The notes: generated from the sequence alone by a model not told the origin. A stretch of DNA of 38,449 nucleotides from Ramlibacter sp. (GCF_013697775.1 NZ_JACCWG010000003.1:1-38449), one strand, 5' to 3'; counted from the stretch's first letter, positions 16,268 through 25,437 are shown. Numbers and translations: made by a program.

Positions 16268-19102
16268 ATGAGCGACGCACCCCAGCAACCCGGCCTGAAC
16301 AGCCTGTCCAAATCCTTCGAGCCCGAGGCGATCGAGGCGAAATGGGGAGCCGCCTGGGAGCAGCGCGGCTATGCCCATGCCGGCTGGCGCGGCACCGGCG
16401 CGCCGCAGGACGGCCAGCCCTCCTTCGCCATCCAGCTGCCGCCGCCCAACGTGACCGGCACGCTGCACATGGGCCACGCGTTCAACCAGACCATCATGGA
16501 CAGCCTGGCGCGCTACCACCGGATGCGCGGCTTCAACACGCTGTGGGTGCCGGGCACCGACCACGCGGGCATCGCCACCCAGATCGTGGTGGAACGCCAG
16601 CTGCAGGAGCAGGGCCTGAGCCGCCACGACCTGGGGCGCCCCGAGTTCGTGCGCAGGGTGTGGGACTGGAAGCACAAGTCCGGCAACACCATCACCACGC
16701 AGATGCGCCGCATGGGCGACAGCGTGGACTGGTCGCACGAGTATTTCACGATGGACGAGAACCTCTCGGCCATCGTCACGCAGACCTTCGTGCAGCTGTA
16801 CGAGCAGGGCCTGATCTACCGCGGCAAGCGCCTGGTCAACTGGGACCCGGAGCTCAAGACCGCGGTGAGCGACCTGGAAGTGGAGAGCGAGGAGGAAGAC
16901 GGCTTCCTCTGGCACATCCGCTATCCGCTGGTGGAAGGCGGCGGCCACCTGACGGTTGCTACCACGCGCCCCGAAACCATGCTGGGCGACGTGGCGCTGA
17001 TGGTGCACCCCGAGGACGAGCGCTATACGCAGCTGGTCGGCAAGCTGGTGAAGCTGCCGCTGGGCGACCGCGAGATCCCGGTGATCGCCGACGCCTACGT
17101 CGACCGCGCCTTCGGCACCGGGGTGGTGAAGGTCACCCCCGCGCACGACGCCAACGACTACGCCGTGGGCCAGCGGCACGGCCTGCCGATGATCGGCGTG
17201 CTGACGCTGGACGCCAAGCTCAACGACAACGCGCCGGCCAAATACCGCGGGCTAGACCGCTTCGTCGCGCGCAAGCAGGTGGTGGCCGACCTCGATGCGC
17301 AGGGCCTGCTGGAGGACACCAAGAAGCACAAGCTCATGGTGCCGCGCTGCGCGCGCACGGGCCAGGTGATCGAGCCCATGCTCACCGACCAGTGGTTCGT
17401 GGCCCTGAGCAAAGTCAGCGACAAGGACCCGGTGGGCAAGTCGATCGCGCAGAAGGCCATCGACGCGGTGCAGACCGGTGAGATCCGCTTTTATCCGGAG
17501 AACTGGGTCAACACCTACAACCAGTGGATGAACAACATCCAGGACTGGTGCATCTCGCGCCAGCTCTGGTGGGGCCACCAGATCCCCGCCTGGTACGACG
17601 AGGACGGCAAGGTCTACGTGGCCGAAAGCGAAGCCGCGGCGCAGGCCCAGGCGCCCGGCAAGACGCTCACGCGCGACCCCGACGTGCTGGACACCTGGTA
17701 CTCCTCCGCGCTGGTGCCGTTCTCCACGCTCGGCTGGCCGGAGAAGACCAAGGACCTGGAGCTGTACCTGCCATCTTCCGTGCTGGTGACGGGCTACGAC
17801 ATCATCTTCTTCTGGGTCGCCCGGATGATCATGATGACCACCCACTTCACCGGCCAGGTGCCGTTCCGCCACGTCTACATCCACGGCCTGGTGCGCGACG
17901 CACAGGGCAAAAAGATGAGCAAGTCGGAAGGCAACGTGCTCGACCCGGTGGACCTGATCGACGGCATCGCGCTGGCGCCGCTGCTGGACAAGCGCACCAC
18001 CGGCCTGCGCAAGCCGGAGACCGCGCCTGCGGTGCGCAAGAACACCGAAAAGGAATTTCCGGAAGGCATTCCGGCGTTCGGCGCCGATGCCCTGCGCTTC
18101 ACCTTCGCCTCGCTGGCCTCGCTGGGCCGCAACATCAACTTCGACGCCAAGCGCTGCGAGGGCTACCGCAACTTCTGCAACAAGCTCTGGAACGCCACGA
18201 AATTCGTGCTGATGAACTGCGAGGGCCACGACCTCGCCGAACAGGGCGCGGCGCCGACGCAGGCGGACCGCTGGATCGTCTCGCTGCTGCAGCGCGTGGA
18301 AGCCGACGTGGCGAAGGGCTTTGCCGAGTACCGGCTGGACAACGTCGCCAACGCGATCTACCAGTTCGTCTGGGACGAGTACTGCGACTGGTACCTGGAA
18401 ATCGCCAAGGTGCAGATCCAGACAGGTGACGCCGCCCAGCAGCGCGGCACGCGCCGCACGCTGATCCGCGTGCTGGAAGGCATCCTGCGCCTGGCGCACC
18501 CGGTGATTCCGTTCATCACCGAGGAGCTGTGGCAGAAGGTGGCGCCGGTCGCCGGCAAGACAGGCGACTCCATCAGCGTCGCGCCGTATCCCGAATCGCA
18601 GCCGGCCAACATGAGCCTGGAGGCCGAAGCCTATGTGGCCCGCATCAAGCTGCTGGTGGAAAAATGCCGCAGCCTGCGCGGCGAACTGAACGTCTCACCC
18701 GCCGCGCGCCTGCCGCTGTACGTGCATGGGGAGACGGCCTTCATGAAGGAAGCCGCCCCGGTGCTGCAGGCGCTCGCCAAGCTCAGCGAAGTGCGCGTGT
18801 TCGAGGACGAACCCGAGTGGTCCCGCGCGATCACCTCTGCCACCGGCGCCGCGCCGGTGGCAGAGGCCGGCCCGATCCGCCTGTGCCTGTACATGGAAAT
18901 CGACGTCGCCGCCGAAAAGACGCGCCTGGGCAAGGAAGCCACGCGGCTGGAAACGGAGATTGCCAAGGCCAACGGCAAGCTGTCGAACCAAGCCTTCGTC
19001 GGCAAGGCGCCGCCGGCCGTGATCGAGCAGGAGCGCAAGCGCGTGGCGGAGTTCGGTGCGGCGCTGGAGAAAATCCGCGGGCAGCTGCAACGGCTCGGTT
19101 GA
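16268..19102 (+). CDS. valS: ValS, valyl-tRNA synthetase
   Basis: A 944-residue class I aminoacyl-tRNA synthetase that charges tRNA-Val (E. coli 951). The HIGH-type motif is in [15 protein letters not shown] (about residue 59), the KMSKS motif in [14 protein letters not shown] (about 548), and the WWGHQIPAW and [17 protein letters not shown] segments of the catalytic core are intact. The CP1 editing domain lies between ([12 protein letters not shown]). The C-terminal 60 or so residues form the tRNA-binding coiled coil ([36 protein letters not shown]). Start is ATG 16268 with no clear Shine-Dalgarno sequence. It converges on the hydroxyacid-dehydrogenase-like gene with 16 bp between stops. Confidence 0.97.
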   Translation: MSDAPQQPGLNSLSKSFEPEAIEAKWGAAWEQRGYAHAGWRGTGAPQDGQPSFAIQLPPPNVTGTLHMGHAFNQTIMDSLARYHRMRGFNTLWVPGTDHAGIATQIVVERQLQEQGLSRHDLGRPEFVRRVWDWKHKSGNTITTQMRRMGDSVDWSHEYFTMDENLSAIVTQTFVQLYEQGLIYRGKRLVNWDPELKTAVSDLEVESEEEDGFLWHIRYPLVEGGGHLTVATTRPETMLGDVALMVHPEDERYTQLVGKLVKLPLGDREIPVIADAYVDRAFGTGVVKVTPAHDANDYAVGQRHGLPMIGVLTLDAKLNDNAPAKYRGLDRFVARKQVVADLDAQGLLEDTKKHKLMVPRCARTGQVIEPMLTDQWFVALSKVSDKDPVGKSIAQKAIDAVQTGEIRFYPENWVNTYNQWMNNIQDWCISRQLWWGHQIPAWYDEDGKVYVAESEAAAQAQAPGKTLTRDPDVLDTWYSSALVPFSTLGWPEKTKDLELYLPSSVLVTGYDIIFFWVARMIMMTTHFTGQVPFRHVYIHGLVRDAQGKKMSKSEGNVLDPVDLIDGIALAPLLDKRTTGLRKPETAPAVRKNTEKEFPEGIPAFGADALRFTFASLASLGRNINFDAKRCEGYRNFCNKLWNATKFVLMNCEGHDLAEQGAAPTQADRWIVSLLQRVEADVAKGFAEYRLDNVANAIYQFVWDEYCDWYLEIAKVQIQTGDAAQQRGTRRTLIRVLEGILRLAHPVIPFITEELWQKVAPVAGKTGDSISVAPYPESQPANMSLEAEAYVARIKLLVEKCRSLRGELNVSPAARLPLYVHGETAFMKEAAPVLQALAKLSEVRVFEDEPEWSRAITSATGAAPVAEAGPIRLCLYMEIDVAAEKTRLGKEATRLETEIAKANGKLSNQAFVGKAPPAVIEQERKRVAEFGAALEKIRGQLQRLG

Positions 19103-19118
19103 AGGCGGGCCGCCGGGC

Positions 19119-20159
19119 CTATCGAATGATGAATTGGGCGCCGTTGGAGACACCGACGCTGGCGCCGACCGTGTCGAACTCCATCGGTGCGCTGGCCAGT
19201 TGGTCGAACCCCGTGGCACGCGGGTTGGCTAGCGTGTCGTGGATGCGGTGGGCCACGTACCAGCTCGCGCGCAGGCGCGCTTCGCGCGTGTGCGAGCCCA
19301 GCCGGGGCGTGAGGTGCAGGTTGGTCAGCTCGTGCAGCGGCGTGCCGCGCGAAGCGAAGCCGGCCTCGGCGCCGTCGAGCATGGCGGCAGCAATGCGCCC
19401 GTCCGTCAGCGCCTGCGCCAGCGCGGCCGGCTCGAACACGTGCGAGCGGCTGATGCCCACCCACACCTGCGCCGGCTTGCAGTACGCCAGCACCTTGTCG
19501 TTGACGAAGCCGCGGTAGCGCGACGCATACATCATCTGCACCGACACCGCATCCGACTGCGCCATCAGCTCGGGCAGGCTGACCGGTTGGATGCGCAGGC
19601 GGCTCCACAGCGGGGCCGTGTAATGCACCGCCGGGTCGTAGCCGATCAGCTTGGCACCCAGCGCATGCAGCATCACGGCCAGCGTGTGGGCGGTGGGGCC
19701 TAGCCCGAAGATGCCTACCACGCTGCCATTGAGCTCGCGACCGATGCGGATGTCCGCATGGCGGTCGCCGTTCAGGGAAGCGCTCATGCCTCGGCGAAAC
19801 AGCATCAGCAGGGCGGCCAGCAGGTATTCGGCGTTGGAGCGCACGTTGGCCGTGGTGGCCTGGATCACGCGGACCTTGCGGTCGCGGCAGGCTTCCAGGT
19901 CGGTGTTGTCGGTGCTTACGTGCAGCCGCGCGACGGCTTTCAGCAGCGGGGCGAAATCGAGGAACTCCTGCGTGACCACCACCTTGCGCGGCAGCACCAC
20001 GGCCTGGGCGTTGTAGACGGCTCGGCGCAGCGCAATGGGGTCGGTGGCGAGTTCAGGGCGGCACTCCACCGAATGCCGCGACTCGAGCCAGGCAAGGGCT
20101 TCGGGTACCAGACGTTCGAGAAGTAAGATGTCCACCCTGCTTGCGTCCTTGTCCGACAT
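19119..20159 (-). CDS. D-2-hydroxyacid dehydrogenase-like protein with altered catalytic residues
   Basis: A 346-residue protein with the D-isomer 2-hydroxyacid dehydrogenase architecture: N-terminal substrate half (VVLPRKVVVTQEFLDFAPLLKAVARLHVSTDNTD) and NAD-binding half with VGIFGLGPTAHTLAVML (GxGxxA type). The NASRG-like segment survives as GISRSHVFEPAALAQAL, keeping the Arg. The LTPHIG motif that supplies the catalytic His reads LTPRLGSHT, with Arg286 encoded by CGG at 19304-19302, and the LDVFxxEP segment is LDGAEAGF, without Glu in its usual place. It is therefore probably not a conventional dehydrogenase. The gene diverges from galU with 83 bp between the starts. Confidence 0.85.
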   Translation of the reverse strand: MSDKDASRVDILLLERLVPEALAWLESRHSVECRPELATDPIALRRAVYNAQAVVLPRKVVVTQEFLDFAPLLKAVARLHVSTDNTDLEACRDRKVRVIQATTANVRSNAEYLLAALLMLFRRGMSASLNGDRHADIRIGRELNGSVVGIFGLGPTAHTLAVMLHALGAKLIGYDPAVHYTAPLWSRLRIQPVSLPELMAQSDAVSVQMMYASRYRGFVNDKVLAYCKPAQVWVGISRSHVFEPAALAQALTDGRIAAAMLDGAEAGFASRGTPLHELTNLHLTPRLGSHTREARLRASWYVAHRIHDTLANPRATGFDQLASAPMEFDTVGASVGVSNGAQFIIR

Positions 20160-20242
20160 CGCGTCCCCGCAAAATTGATGACATTGCGGGTCTGGGTTGT
20201 TTGAAACTGCCCGGACTTTAATGAAAAAGGGTTGCGGCGTCG

Positions 20243-21130
20243 ATGGAAAAAGTCACAAAAATTCACAAGGCAGTCTTTCCAGTTGCAGGTTTGGGTACCC
20301 GTTTCCTGCCCGCCACCAAGGCGCAACCCAAGGAAATGTTGCCCGTTGTCGACAAACCGCTGATCCAATACGCAGTCGAAGAAGCTTATGAGGCCGGTGT
20401 CCGCCACATGATTTTTGTGACGGGACGCAACAAACGTGCCATCGAAGACCACTTCGACACCGCCTACGAACTCGAGAGCGAGCTGGAGGCCACGGGCAAG
20501 ATGGAGCTGCTGGAACTGGTGCGTTCGCTCCAGCCTTCCGACATGGCCTGCACCTTCGTACGCCAGCCGCGGTCGCTGGGACTGGGCCATGCGGTGCTGT
20601 GCGCGCAGCCGCTGGTCGGCGACGATCCGTTCGCCGTGCTGCTGGCCGACGACCTGATGTGCGGCGCCGAGCAGGGCAACGGTGTCCTCAAGCAGATGGT
20701 GGAGGTGTTCCTGCAGGTGCAGACGTCGCTGCTGGCCGTGCAGGAAGTCCCGCTGGAGCACGTGAAGCGCTACGGCATCGTGGCCGGCCAGCCCGCCGGC
20801 AACCGCCTCACCAAGGTCGAGCGCATGGTGGAAAAGCCCTCAGCCGAGGAAGCGCCTTCGCGCATGGGCGTGGCCGGCCGCTACATCCTCACGCCCGGAG
20901 TGTTTGAGCAGATCCGCAACCAGCCGCGCGGCGCGGGCGGCGAAATCCAGCTGACCGACGGCATCGCGGGCCTGCTCGGCATCGAAGGCGTGCATGCCTA
21001 CCTCTACGAAGGCAAGCGCTACGACTGCGGCAGCAAGGAGGGCTTCCTGCAGGCGACGGTGGAGTTCGCGCTGAAGCACCCGGAAGTCGGCCCCGGCTTC
21101 CAGGAATACCTGCGCCACCTGCGCCACTGA
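20243..21130 (+). CDS. galU: GalU, UTP-glucose-1-phosphate uridylyltransferase
   Basis: A 295-residue nucleotidyltransferase that makes UDP-glucose for lipopolysaccharide, exopolysaccharide and glycolipid precursors. The N-terminal signature [39 protein letters not shown] is complete; VLLADDLM supplies the metal-binding Asp pair; [21 protein letters not shown] and GEIQLTDGI are further family blocks. Length matches E. coli GalU (302). The start at ATG 20243 has only a weak AAAGGG about 10 bp upstream. A TTTAAT at 20217-20222 is a possible -10. It converges with tusA, 21 bp apart. Confidence 0.96.
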   Translation: MEKVTKIHKAVFPVAGLGTRFLPATKAQPKEMLPVVDKPLIQYAVEEAYEAGVRHMIFVTGRNKRAIEDHFDTAYELESELEATGKMELLELVRSLQPSDMACTFVRQPRSLGLGHAVLCAQPLVGDDPFAVLLADDLMCGAEQGNGVLKQMVEVFLQVQTSLLAVQEVPLEHVKRYGIVAGQPAGNRLTKVERMVEKPSAEEAPSRMGVAGRYILTPGVFEQIRNQPRGAGGEIQLTDGIAGLLGIEGVHAYLYEGKRYDCGSKEGFLQATVEFALKHPEVGPGFQEYLRHLRH

Positions 21131-21151
21131 ACGCGCCAGTGCGCCGGGCGC

Positions 21152-21379
21152 TCAGCGCCGGCGCAGCACGTGCACGAACTCCTGGCCCACCGTCTGCTGC
21201 TCCACCAGCGCATTGCCGGTCTGCTTGGCGAAGGCCTGGAAGTCGCGCACCGACCCGGCGTCGGTGGACACCACCTTGAGCAACTGCCCGCTTTGCATCT
21301 CCGTCAGCGCCTTCTTGGCCTTCAGGATGGGCAGCGGGCAGTTCAGCCCGCGCGTGTCGATTTCCTTGTCGATGTTCAT
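21152..21379 (-). CDS. tusA: TusA/SirA-family sulfur carrier protein
   Basis: A 75-residue protein of the TusA fold. The CPxP motif is at residues 14-17 (GLNCPLPILKAKKAL), whose Cys carries the persulfide in sulfur-relay proteins. Start is ATG 21379, overlapping the nudix stop as ATGA, so the gene is translationally coupled to nudix. It is present in the ORF track only as the tail of a 315-residue shadow. Candidate roles are sulfur delivery for tRNA thiolation or cofactor synthesis; paralogues of TusA do other sulfur transfers, so the symbol is by family only. Confidence 0.85.
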   Translation of the reverse strand: MNIDKEIDTRGLNCPLPILKAKKALTEMQSGQLLKVVSTDAGSVRDFQAFAKQTGNALVEQQTVGQEFVHVLRRR

Positions 21380-21924
21380 GGTGTCCTGTCTGCATCGGGC
21401 CGGGGCGCGTCCAGCATCTCGGGTTCGTAGCCGCGGCCGCGCAGCCATTTGGCCAGTGCCTGGCCGGTGCCCGCGGACCAGCACTTGACCTCGTCGTACG
21501 GCAGCAGCTTGTAGTCGACCAGCTCCGGCGAAAGCATCACCTCGCCGCGCGCCAGCGCATGGTAGGCAATGATGACCTGGTTCATGCGCTGGAAGTCCCA
21601 CACGCCGATCAGGTTGAGCTCCACCGTGTCGAGGTTGGTTTCTTCCTTGATCTCGCGCCGGATGCCGTCCTCGGGCGTCTCGCCGGCTTCCATGAAGCCG
21701 GTGACGAGCGCGTACATCTTGTGCTTCCAGGCGGCGTTGCGCGCGAGCAGGATGCGGTCGCGGTACTGGATCACCGCAGCGAGCACCGGCGTCGGGTTGT
21801 TCCAGTGGGTCCAGCCGCAGGCCGGGCAGCGCAATCGTTCCTTCGGGCCACCGTCCTCCACCTGCGCGATCCTGCGCAGCGCCGTGGCGCACGCGGGGCA
21901 GTAGGTGAAGGCAGTGTCGGTCAC
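21376..21924 (-). CDS. NUDIX hydrolase with zinc ribbon (NudC-like)
   Basis: A 182-residue protein. The N-terminus has two Cys pairs (YCPACATAL and RCPACGWTHW) forming a zinc ribbon as in NADH pyrophosphatases. The Nudix box is GFMEAGETPEDGIRREIKEE, fitting GX5EX7REUXEEXGU. Residues beyond are short compared with full NudC. The start is GTG at 21924 overlapping the cysM stop (GTGA); the track's longer frame begins inside cysM. It sits between cysM and tusA with four-base overlaps at both ends. Substrate is likely a nucleotide diphosphate derivative; NADH or a decapping role cannot be decided here. Confidence 0.88.
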   Translation of the reverse strand: MTDTAFTYCPACATALRRIAQVEDGGPKERLRCPACGWTHWNNPTPVLAAVIQYRDRILLARNAAWKHKMYALVTGFMEAGETPEDGIRREIKEETNLDTVELNLIGVWDFQRMNQVIIAYHALARGEVMLSPELVDYKLLPYDEVKCWSAGTGQALAKWLRGRGYEPEMLDAPRPDADRTP

Positions 21925-22835
21925 GCCGGAAAGACGCCGGTGGACAGATAGCGGTCCCCGCGGTCGCACACCACGAACACGATGGTCGCGTTCTCCACCG
22001 TCTTGGCGACTTCCAGCGCGACCCACAGCGCGCCCGCGGCGGAGATGCCGGCGAAGATGCCCTCCTCGCGCGCGAGCCGGCGGCACATGTCCTCGGCATC
22101 CTCCTGGCCCACGTAGACCATGTCGTCCACGCGGCTCGGGTCGTAGATCTTGGGCAGGTATTCCTGCGGCCACTTGCGGATGCCGGGAATGCGCGAGCCT
22201 TCGTTCGGTTGCGCGCCGACGATGCGCACCGCGGGATTCTTTTCCTTCAGGAACTTCGACACGCCGGTGATGGTGCCGGTGGTGCCCATGGCGCTCACGA
22301 AGTGCGTGATGCGGCCCCGCGTCTGCTCCCACAGCTCGGGGCCGGTGGTCTCGTAGTGGATGCGCGGGTTGTCGGCGTTCGCGAACTGGTCGAGCACGCG
22401 GCCCTTGCCTTCGCGCTGCATGTTCTCGGCCAGGTCGCGCGCGTATTCCATGCCGCCGCTCTTGGGCGTGAGCACCAGCTCGGCGCCGAACGCCTTCATG
22501 GTCTGTGCCCGCTCGATCGACAGGTCCTCCGGCATGATCAGCAGCATGCGGTAGCCCTTGATGGCCGCAGCCATGGCCAGCGCGATGCCGGTGTTGCCGG
22601 AGGTCGCCTCGATCAGCGTGTCGCCCGGCTTGATGTCGCCGCGCTCCTCGGCGCGCTGGATCATCGACAGCGCAGGCCGGTCCTTCACCGAGCCGGCCGG
22701 GTTGTTGCCCTCCAGCTTGCCGAGGATCACGTTGTTGCGCTGCCTGTTCTCGGCCGCGCCGATGCGTTGCAGTGCCACCAGCGGCGTCTTGCCGATGGCG
22801 TCTTCGATGGTCGGGTAGCTGTCAGGGGAGTGCAT
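21921..22835 (-). CDS. cysM: CysM, O-acetylserine sulfhydrylase B (cysteine synthase)
   Basis: A 304-residue PLP enzyme (E. coli CysM 303). The PLP Lys is in GNNPAGSVKDRPALSMI; the substrate loop EATSGNTGIALAMAAA and the phosphate-binding loop HFVSAMGTTGTITGVSKFLKE are conserved. The tight NPAGSVKDR context and 304-residue length favour CysM over CysK. Start is ATG 22835 (MHSPDSYPT), since the track's extension would run through the tRNA gene. It makes cysteine from acetylserine with sulfide or thiosulfate and leads cysM-nudix-tusA. Confidence 0.95.
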   Translation of the reverse strand: MHSPDSYPTIEDAIGKTPLVALQRIGAAENRQRNNVILGKLEGNNPAGSVKDRPALSMIQRAEERGDIKPGDTLIEATSGNTGIALAMAAAIKGYRMLLIMPEDLSIERAQTMKAFGAELVLTPKSGGMEYARDLAENMQREGKGRVLDQFANADNPRIHYETTGPELWEQTRGRITHFVSAMGTTGTITGVSKFLKEKNPAVRIVGAQPNEGSRIPGIRKWPQEYLPKIYDPSRVDDMVYVGQEDAEDMCRRLAREEGIFAGISAAGALWVALEVAKTVENATIVFVVCDRGDRYLSTGVFPA

Positions 22836-22848
22836 GGTGGCACTGTGC

Positions 22849-22854
22849 CATAAT
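22849..22854 (+). promoter_or_regulatory. -10 element of tRNA-Leu
   Basis: CATAAT lies 22 bp before the tRNA 5' end, a normal distance for a stable-RNA promoter with processing of a short leader. No good -35 is visible. It lies in the 41 bp between the cysM start codon and the tRNA, so the two divergent transcripts share this small region. Confidence 0.4.
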
Positions 22855-22876
22855 TTCCGGCTTCGCTCTTTCCCCT

Positions 22877-22963
22877 GCCGGAGTGGCGAAATCGGTAGAC
22901 GCAGCAGACTCAAAATCTGCCGTTGGCAACAACGTGCCGGTTCGATTCCGGCCTCCGGCACCA
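22877..22963 (+). tRNA. leuX-type: tRNA-Leu (anticodon CAA)
   Basis: An 87-nt class II tRNA including the encoded CCA. The acceptor stem is GCCGGAG/CTCCGGC with discriminator A; the D-arm contains GGTAGACGC; the anticodon stem GCAGA/TCTGC encloses loop CTCAAAA with anticodon CAA, reading UUG; a long variable arm (GTTGGCAACAAC) and the TTCGATTC T-loop follow. It ends 6 bp before the convergent SDR stop. Confidence 0.97.
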
Positions 22964-22968
22964 GGGAC

Positions 22969-23907
22969 TCAAGCGTTTGGAATGGCTTTCAACCCCTCAA
23001 GCACAGTGGGGTAACGCAAGGCGACGCGAAGCTCGCGCTTGAGCCGCGCGTTGTCCAGGCGCCTCGACTCTCCCATGAAACTCAGCAGTATCAGCGGCAG
23101 CTGTTCCTGCGCGGCGTCGCGCGCCACGCGCGGCGGACGCGGCATGCCGTAGAGGTCGGCCGCGAGGTCGAAGTAGTCGCCCATCTTCAGCTCGCTGTCG
23201 TCGCTCGCGTTGTAGATCCGCTGCGCCCGCCCGCGCCACACCGCCGCGACCACGGCGCGCGCCAGGTCGTCGGCATGGATGTGGTTGGTGTACACGTCGT
23301 CGCTCGCATGCAGCACCGGGGTTCCCTTCTGCAGCCGCGCAAGCGGCGTGCCGCCTTCGCGGTCGGCGGCATAGATGCCCGGCACGCGCAGGATGCTGGC
23401 GCGCCCGCCGGTAGCGCGGCCCCAGTGCCGCACCACGCGCTCGGCATCGGCGCGGCGCTGCGCGCGCGGCGTGCTCGGCGCCGCGATGCGCGATTCGTTG
23501 ACCTTCTCGCCCGCGCAGTCGCCATACACGCCGCTGGTGGAAACGTAGACCAGCGATGCTGGCGGCGAACGCCGGCGCAGCGTGCGGGTGAGCGCCAGGG
23601 TGCGTGCATCGCACCACCACTGCGGCTGCGGATCGGCCGGCGGCGGCGCGAGATGGACCACCCGGGTGGCGAGGCCGGCGATGCGCGCCAGCGACGCGGG
23701 CGCATCCAGGTTGCCCACGATCGGCACGATGCCTTGCGCGCGCAGCTCTGCCGTGCGCGCCGGCGTGGAGGTCAGGGCCAGCAGCCGCACGCGGCCGCGC
23801 AACGCGCGCGCGGTCCGCAGGCCCACATCGCCGCAGCCCACGATGAGCACACGCTGCTGACGGAAGCGGCTGGGCAGGGCGCCGAGGGGGTTTTGGTTTG
23901 AAGGCAC
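22969..23907 (-). CDS. NAD(P)-binding SDR/epimerase-like protein (YeeZ-like)
   Basis: A 312-residue Rossmann protein. The N-terminal motif is VLIVGCGDVGLRTARAL (GxGxxG type). STSGVYGD marks the extended-SDR active-site strand, and RVPGIYAADREG and YTNHIHADDLARAV match sugar-nucleotide epimerase-like folds. The usual catalytic YxxxK is replaced: the block after PSTP reads RAQRRADAE, giving RxxxR, which I associate with the YeeZ-like branch. An enzyme activity is therefore uncertain. It is convergent with tRNA-Leu and divergent from the flavin reductase, with 38 bp between start codons. The start at 23907 (MPSNQNPLG) is the only reasonable choice. Confidence 0.82.
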   Translation of the reverse strand: MPSNQNPLGALPSRFRQQRVLIVGCGDVGLRTARALRGRVRLLALTSTPARTAELRAQGIVPIVGNLDAPASLARIAGLATRVVHLAPPPADPQPQWWCDARTLALTRTLRRRSPPASLVYVSTSGVYGDCAGEKVNESRIAAPSTPRAQRRADAERVVRHWGRATGGRASILRVPGIYAADREGGTPLARLQKGTPVLHASDDVYTNHIHADDLARAVVAAVWRGRAQRIYNASDDSELKMGDYFDLAADLYGMPRPPRVARDAAQEQLPLILLSFMGESRRLDNARLKRELRVALRYPTVLEGLKAIPNA

Positions 23908-23945
23908 AATCGCATCGAGCAGCTAGAGCCCGAGGATACCCAAAC

Positions 23946-24998
23946 ATGACCTCCGCCACCCCGACGGGTAATGCCTTCACCGTCACGGCGCAACCCAGCG
24001 GCCGGTCTTTCGGCGTGCAGGACGGCGAAGCCATCCTGGCCGCAGCCATCCGCCAGGGCATCGGCCTTCCGTACGGCTGCAAGGACGGCGCCTGCGGTTC
24101 GTGCAAATGCAAGATGCTCGACGGCCGCGTGGTCCACGGCCCGCATCAGGCCAAGGCCTTGTCGGAAGAGGAAGAGGCCGCCGGCTTCATCCTGCCCTGC
24201 TGCGCCGTGCCGCAGGCCGACGTCGTGGTCGAATCGCGCAACGTCACCGACGAGAGCGCCTTCCCCGTTCGAAAGATGCCCTCGCGCGTGAGCAGCCTGG
24301 AGAAGGTCTCGCACGACGTGATGCTGGTCAAGCTGCAGCTGCCGGCCAACGACACGCTGCGCTACCACGCCGGGCAATACGTCGAGTTCATTCTGCGCGA
24401 TGGCGCGCGGCGCAGCTATTCCATGGCCAACGCGCCGCACAACGGCCCGGGCGTGGAGCTGCACATCCGCCACATGCCGGGCGGCAAGTTCACCGACCAT
24501 GTCTTCACCGCGATGAAGGAAAAGGAAATCCTGCGCGTGGAAGGCCCGTTCGGCAGCTTTTACCTGCGGGAAGATTCGGCCAAGCCGATGGTGCTGCTGG
24601 CGTCGGGCACCGGCTTCGCGCCGATCAAGGCGCTGATCGAGCGCATGCAGCACAAGGGCATCACGCGGCCGGCAACGCTCTACTGGGGCGGCCGCCGCCC
24701 GAGCGACCTGTACATGGACGCATGGGTGCACGAGCGCGCGGCGGAGATGCCCAACCTGACCTACGTGCCGGTGGTCTCCAATGCGCTGCCCGAGGACAAC
24801 TGGACCGGGCGCACCGGCTTCGTCCACCAGGCGGTGCTGGAGGACTTCCCCGACCTCTCGGGCCATCAGGTGTATGCCTGCGGCGCACCCATCGTGGTCG
24901 ATTCTGCACGGGATGCGTACAGCGCGGCCTGCAAGCTGCCGCCCGACGAGTTCTACGCCGACTCGTTCACCACCGAAGCGGACAAGCACCGCACCTAG
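23946..24998 (+). CDS. 2Fe-2S/FAD/NAD(P)H reductase (CDP-6-deoxy-Delta-3,4-glucoseen reductase-like)
   Basis: A 350-residue electron-transfer flavoprotein. The plant-type 2Fe-2S domain is N-terminal: GCKDGACGSCKCKMLDG plus a later Cys pair (LPCCAVP). The FAD domain has RRSYSMANAP (RxYS) and the NAD domain has LASGTGFAPIKALIERM, with the YACGAP C-terminal block. The order Fe-S, FAD, NAD is that of CDP-6-deoxyglucoseen reductase (AscD) and of phenol or toluene oxygenase reductases. No partner oxygenase is nearby. Start chosen is ATG 23946 (MTSATPTGNA); the track begins 16 codons earlier. The real physiological acceptor is unknown; the AscD name in databases is probably a homology label only. 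Confidence 0.88.
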   Translation: MTSATPTGNAFTVTAQPSGRSFGVQDGEAILAAAIRQGIGLPYGCKDGACGSCKCKMLDGRVVHGPHQAKALSEEEEAAGFILPCCAVPQADVVVESRNVTDESAFPVRKMPSRVSSLEKVSHDVMLVKLQLPANDTLRYHAGQYVEFILRDGARRSYSMANAPHNGPGVELHIRHMPGGKFTDHVFTAMKEKEILRVEGPFGSFYLREDSAKPMVLLASGTGFAPIKALIERMQHKGITRPATLYWGGRRPSDLYMDAWVHERAAEMPNLTYVPVVSNALPEDNWTGRTGFVHQAVLEDFPDLSGHQVYACGAPIVVDSARDAYSAACKLPPDEFYADSFTTEADKHRT

Positions 24999-25020
24999 CG
25001 GTGCCAGCCGCGGGCGGCGT

Positions 25021-25437
25021 TCAGCTGCCCGACTTGGTCTTCCAGTTCCCGTAGGCCTGGTCGACGCGCGTCTGGCGCGACGAGTTGTCCATGTCGGTCG
25101 TCTGCGAGCCCGGTGCGGATGCGCCCATCGCGTGCGTCGCGTGGTGCGCATGCGTACGCGTGTGCGCATGGTGCATGCCGTGCCTGGCCTTCATGTTCGC
25201 ATGGTGCGCGGCGTGCCGGGTCTTGGCAGCCATCCGCTTGGCGGCCCGCTTGGTCTTGTAGGCGCCGGCGTCCATCTTCTCGCCCAGCGTGCTGCCATGG
25301 GACGCCGTGGTCGTGGTCCGCGTAGTCGAGGTGGTGTTGGGATAGTCGGGCGCCGTGCCCGTGCTGTTGGTGGTGGCGGCGAAGGCGGCGCCGCTGGCGG
25401 CGAGCGCCACGGCGAGCATCAGGGACTGGATCTTCAT
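25021..25437 (-). CDS. His-rich, Thr-rich secreted protein of unknown function
   Basis: A 138-residue predicted periplasmic protein. The signal peptide MKIQSLMLAVALAASGAAFA precedes a Thr/Ser-rich stretch (TTNSTG, TTSTTRTTTT), then a basic Ala/Lys/Arg block (KTKRAAKRMAAKTR) and a segment with 11 His within about 34 residues (HAAHHANMKARHGMHHAH). The C-terminus is polar (QAYGNWKTKSGS). AAAGGAG lies about 12 bp upstream of ATG 25437. No domain is recognised. His clusters could bind metal; the basic region could bind nucleic acid or acidic polymers. It converges with the flavin reductase gene (22 bp between stops) and diverges from the Bug gene. Confidence 0.75.
   Translation of the reverse strand: MKIQSLMLAVALAASGAAFAATTNSTGTAPDYPNTTSTTRTTTTASHGSTLGEKMDAGAYKTKRAAKRMAAKTRHAAHHANMKARHGMHHAHTRTHAHHATHAMGASAPGSQTTDMDNSSRQTRVDQAYGNWKTKSGS

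Noticed and set aside
21131-21151. Terminator between the galU and tusA stops
   Set aside because: A GCCGG-GCGCT/AGCGC-CGGC pairing exists but it extends into tusA and has no T-run; too weak to call.
22836-22961. Extension of cysM to 22961
   Set aside because: The added residues would be translated antisense through tRNA-Leu.
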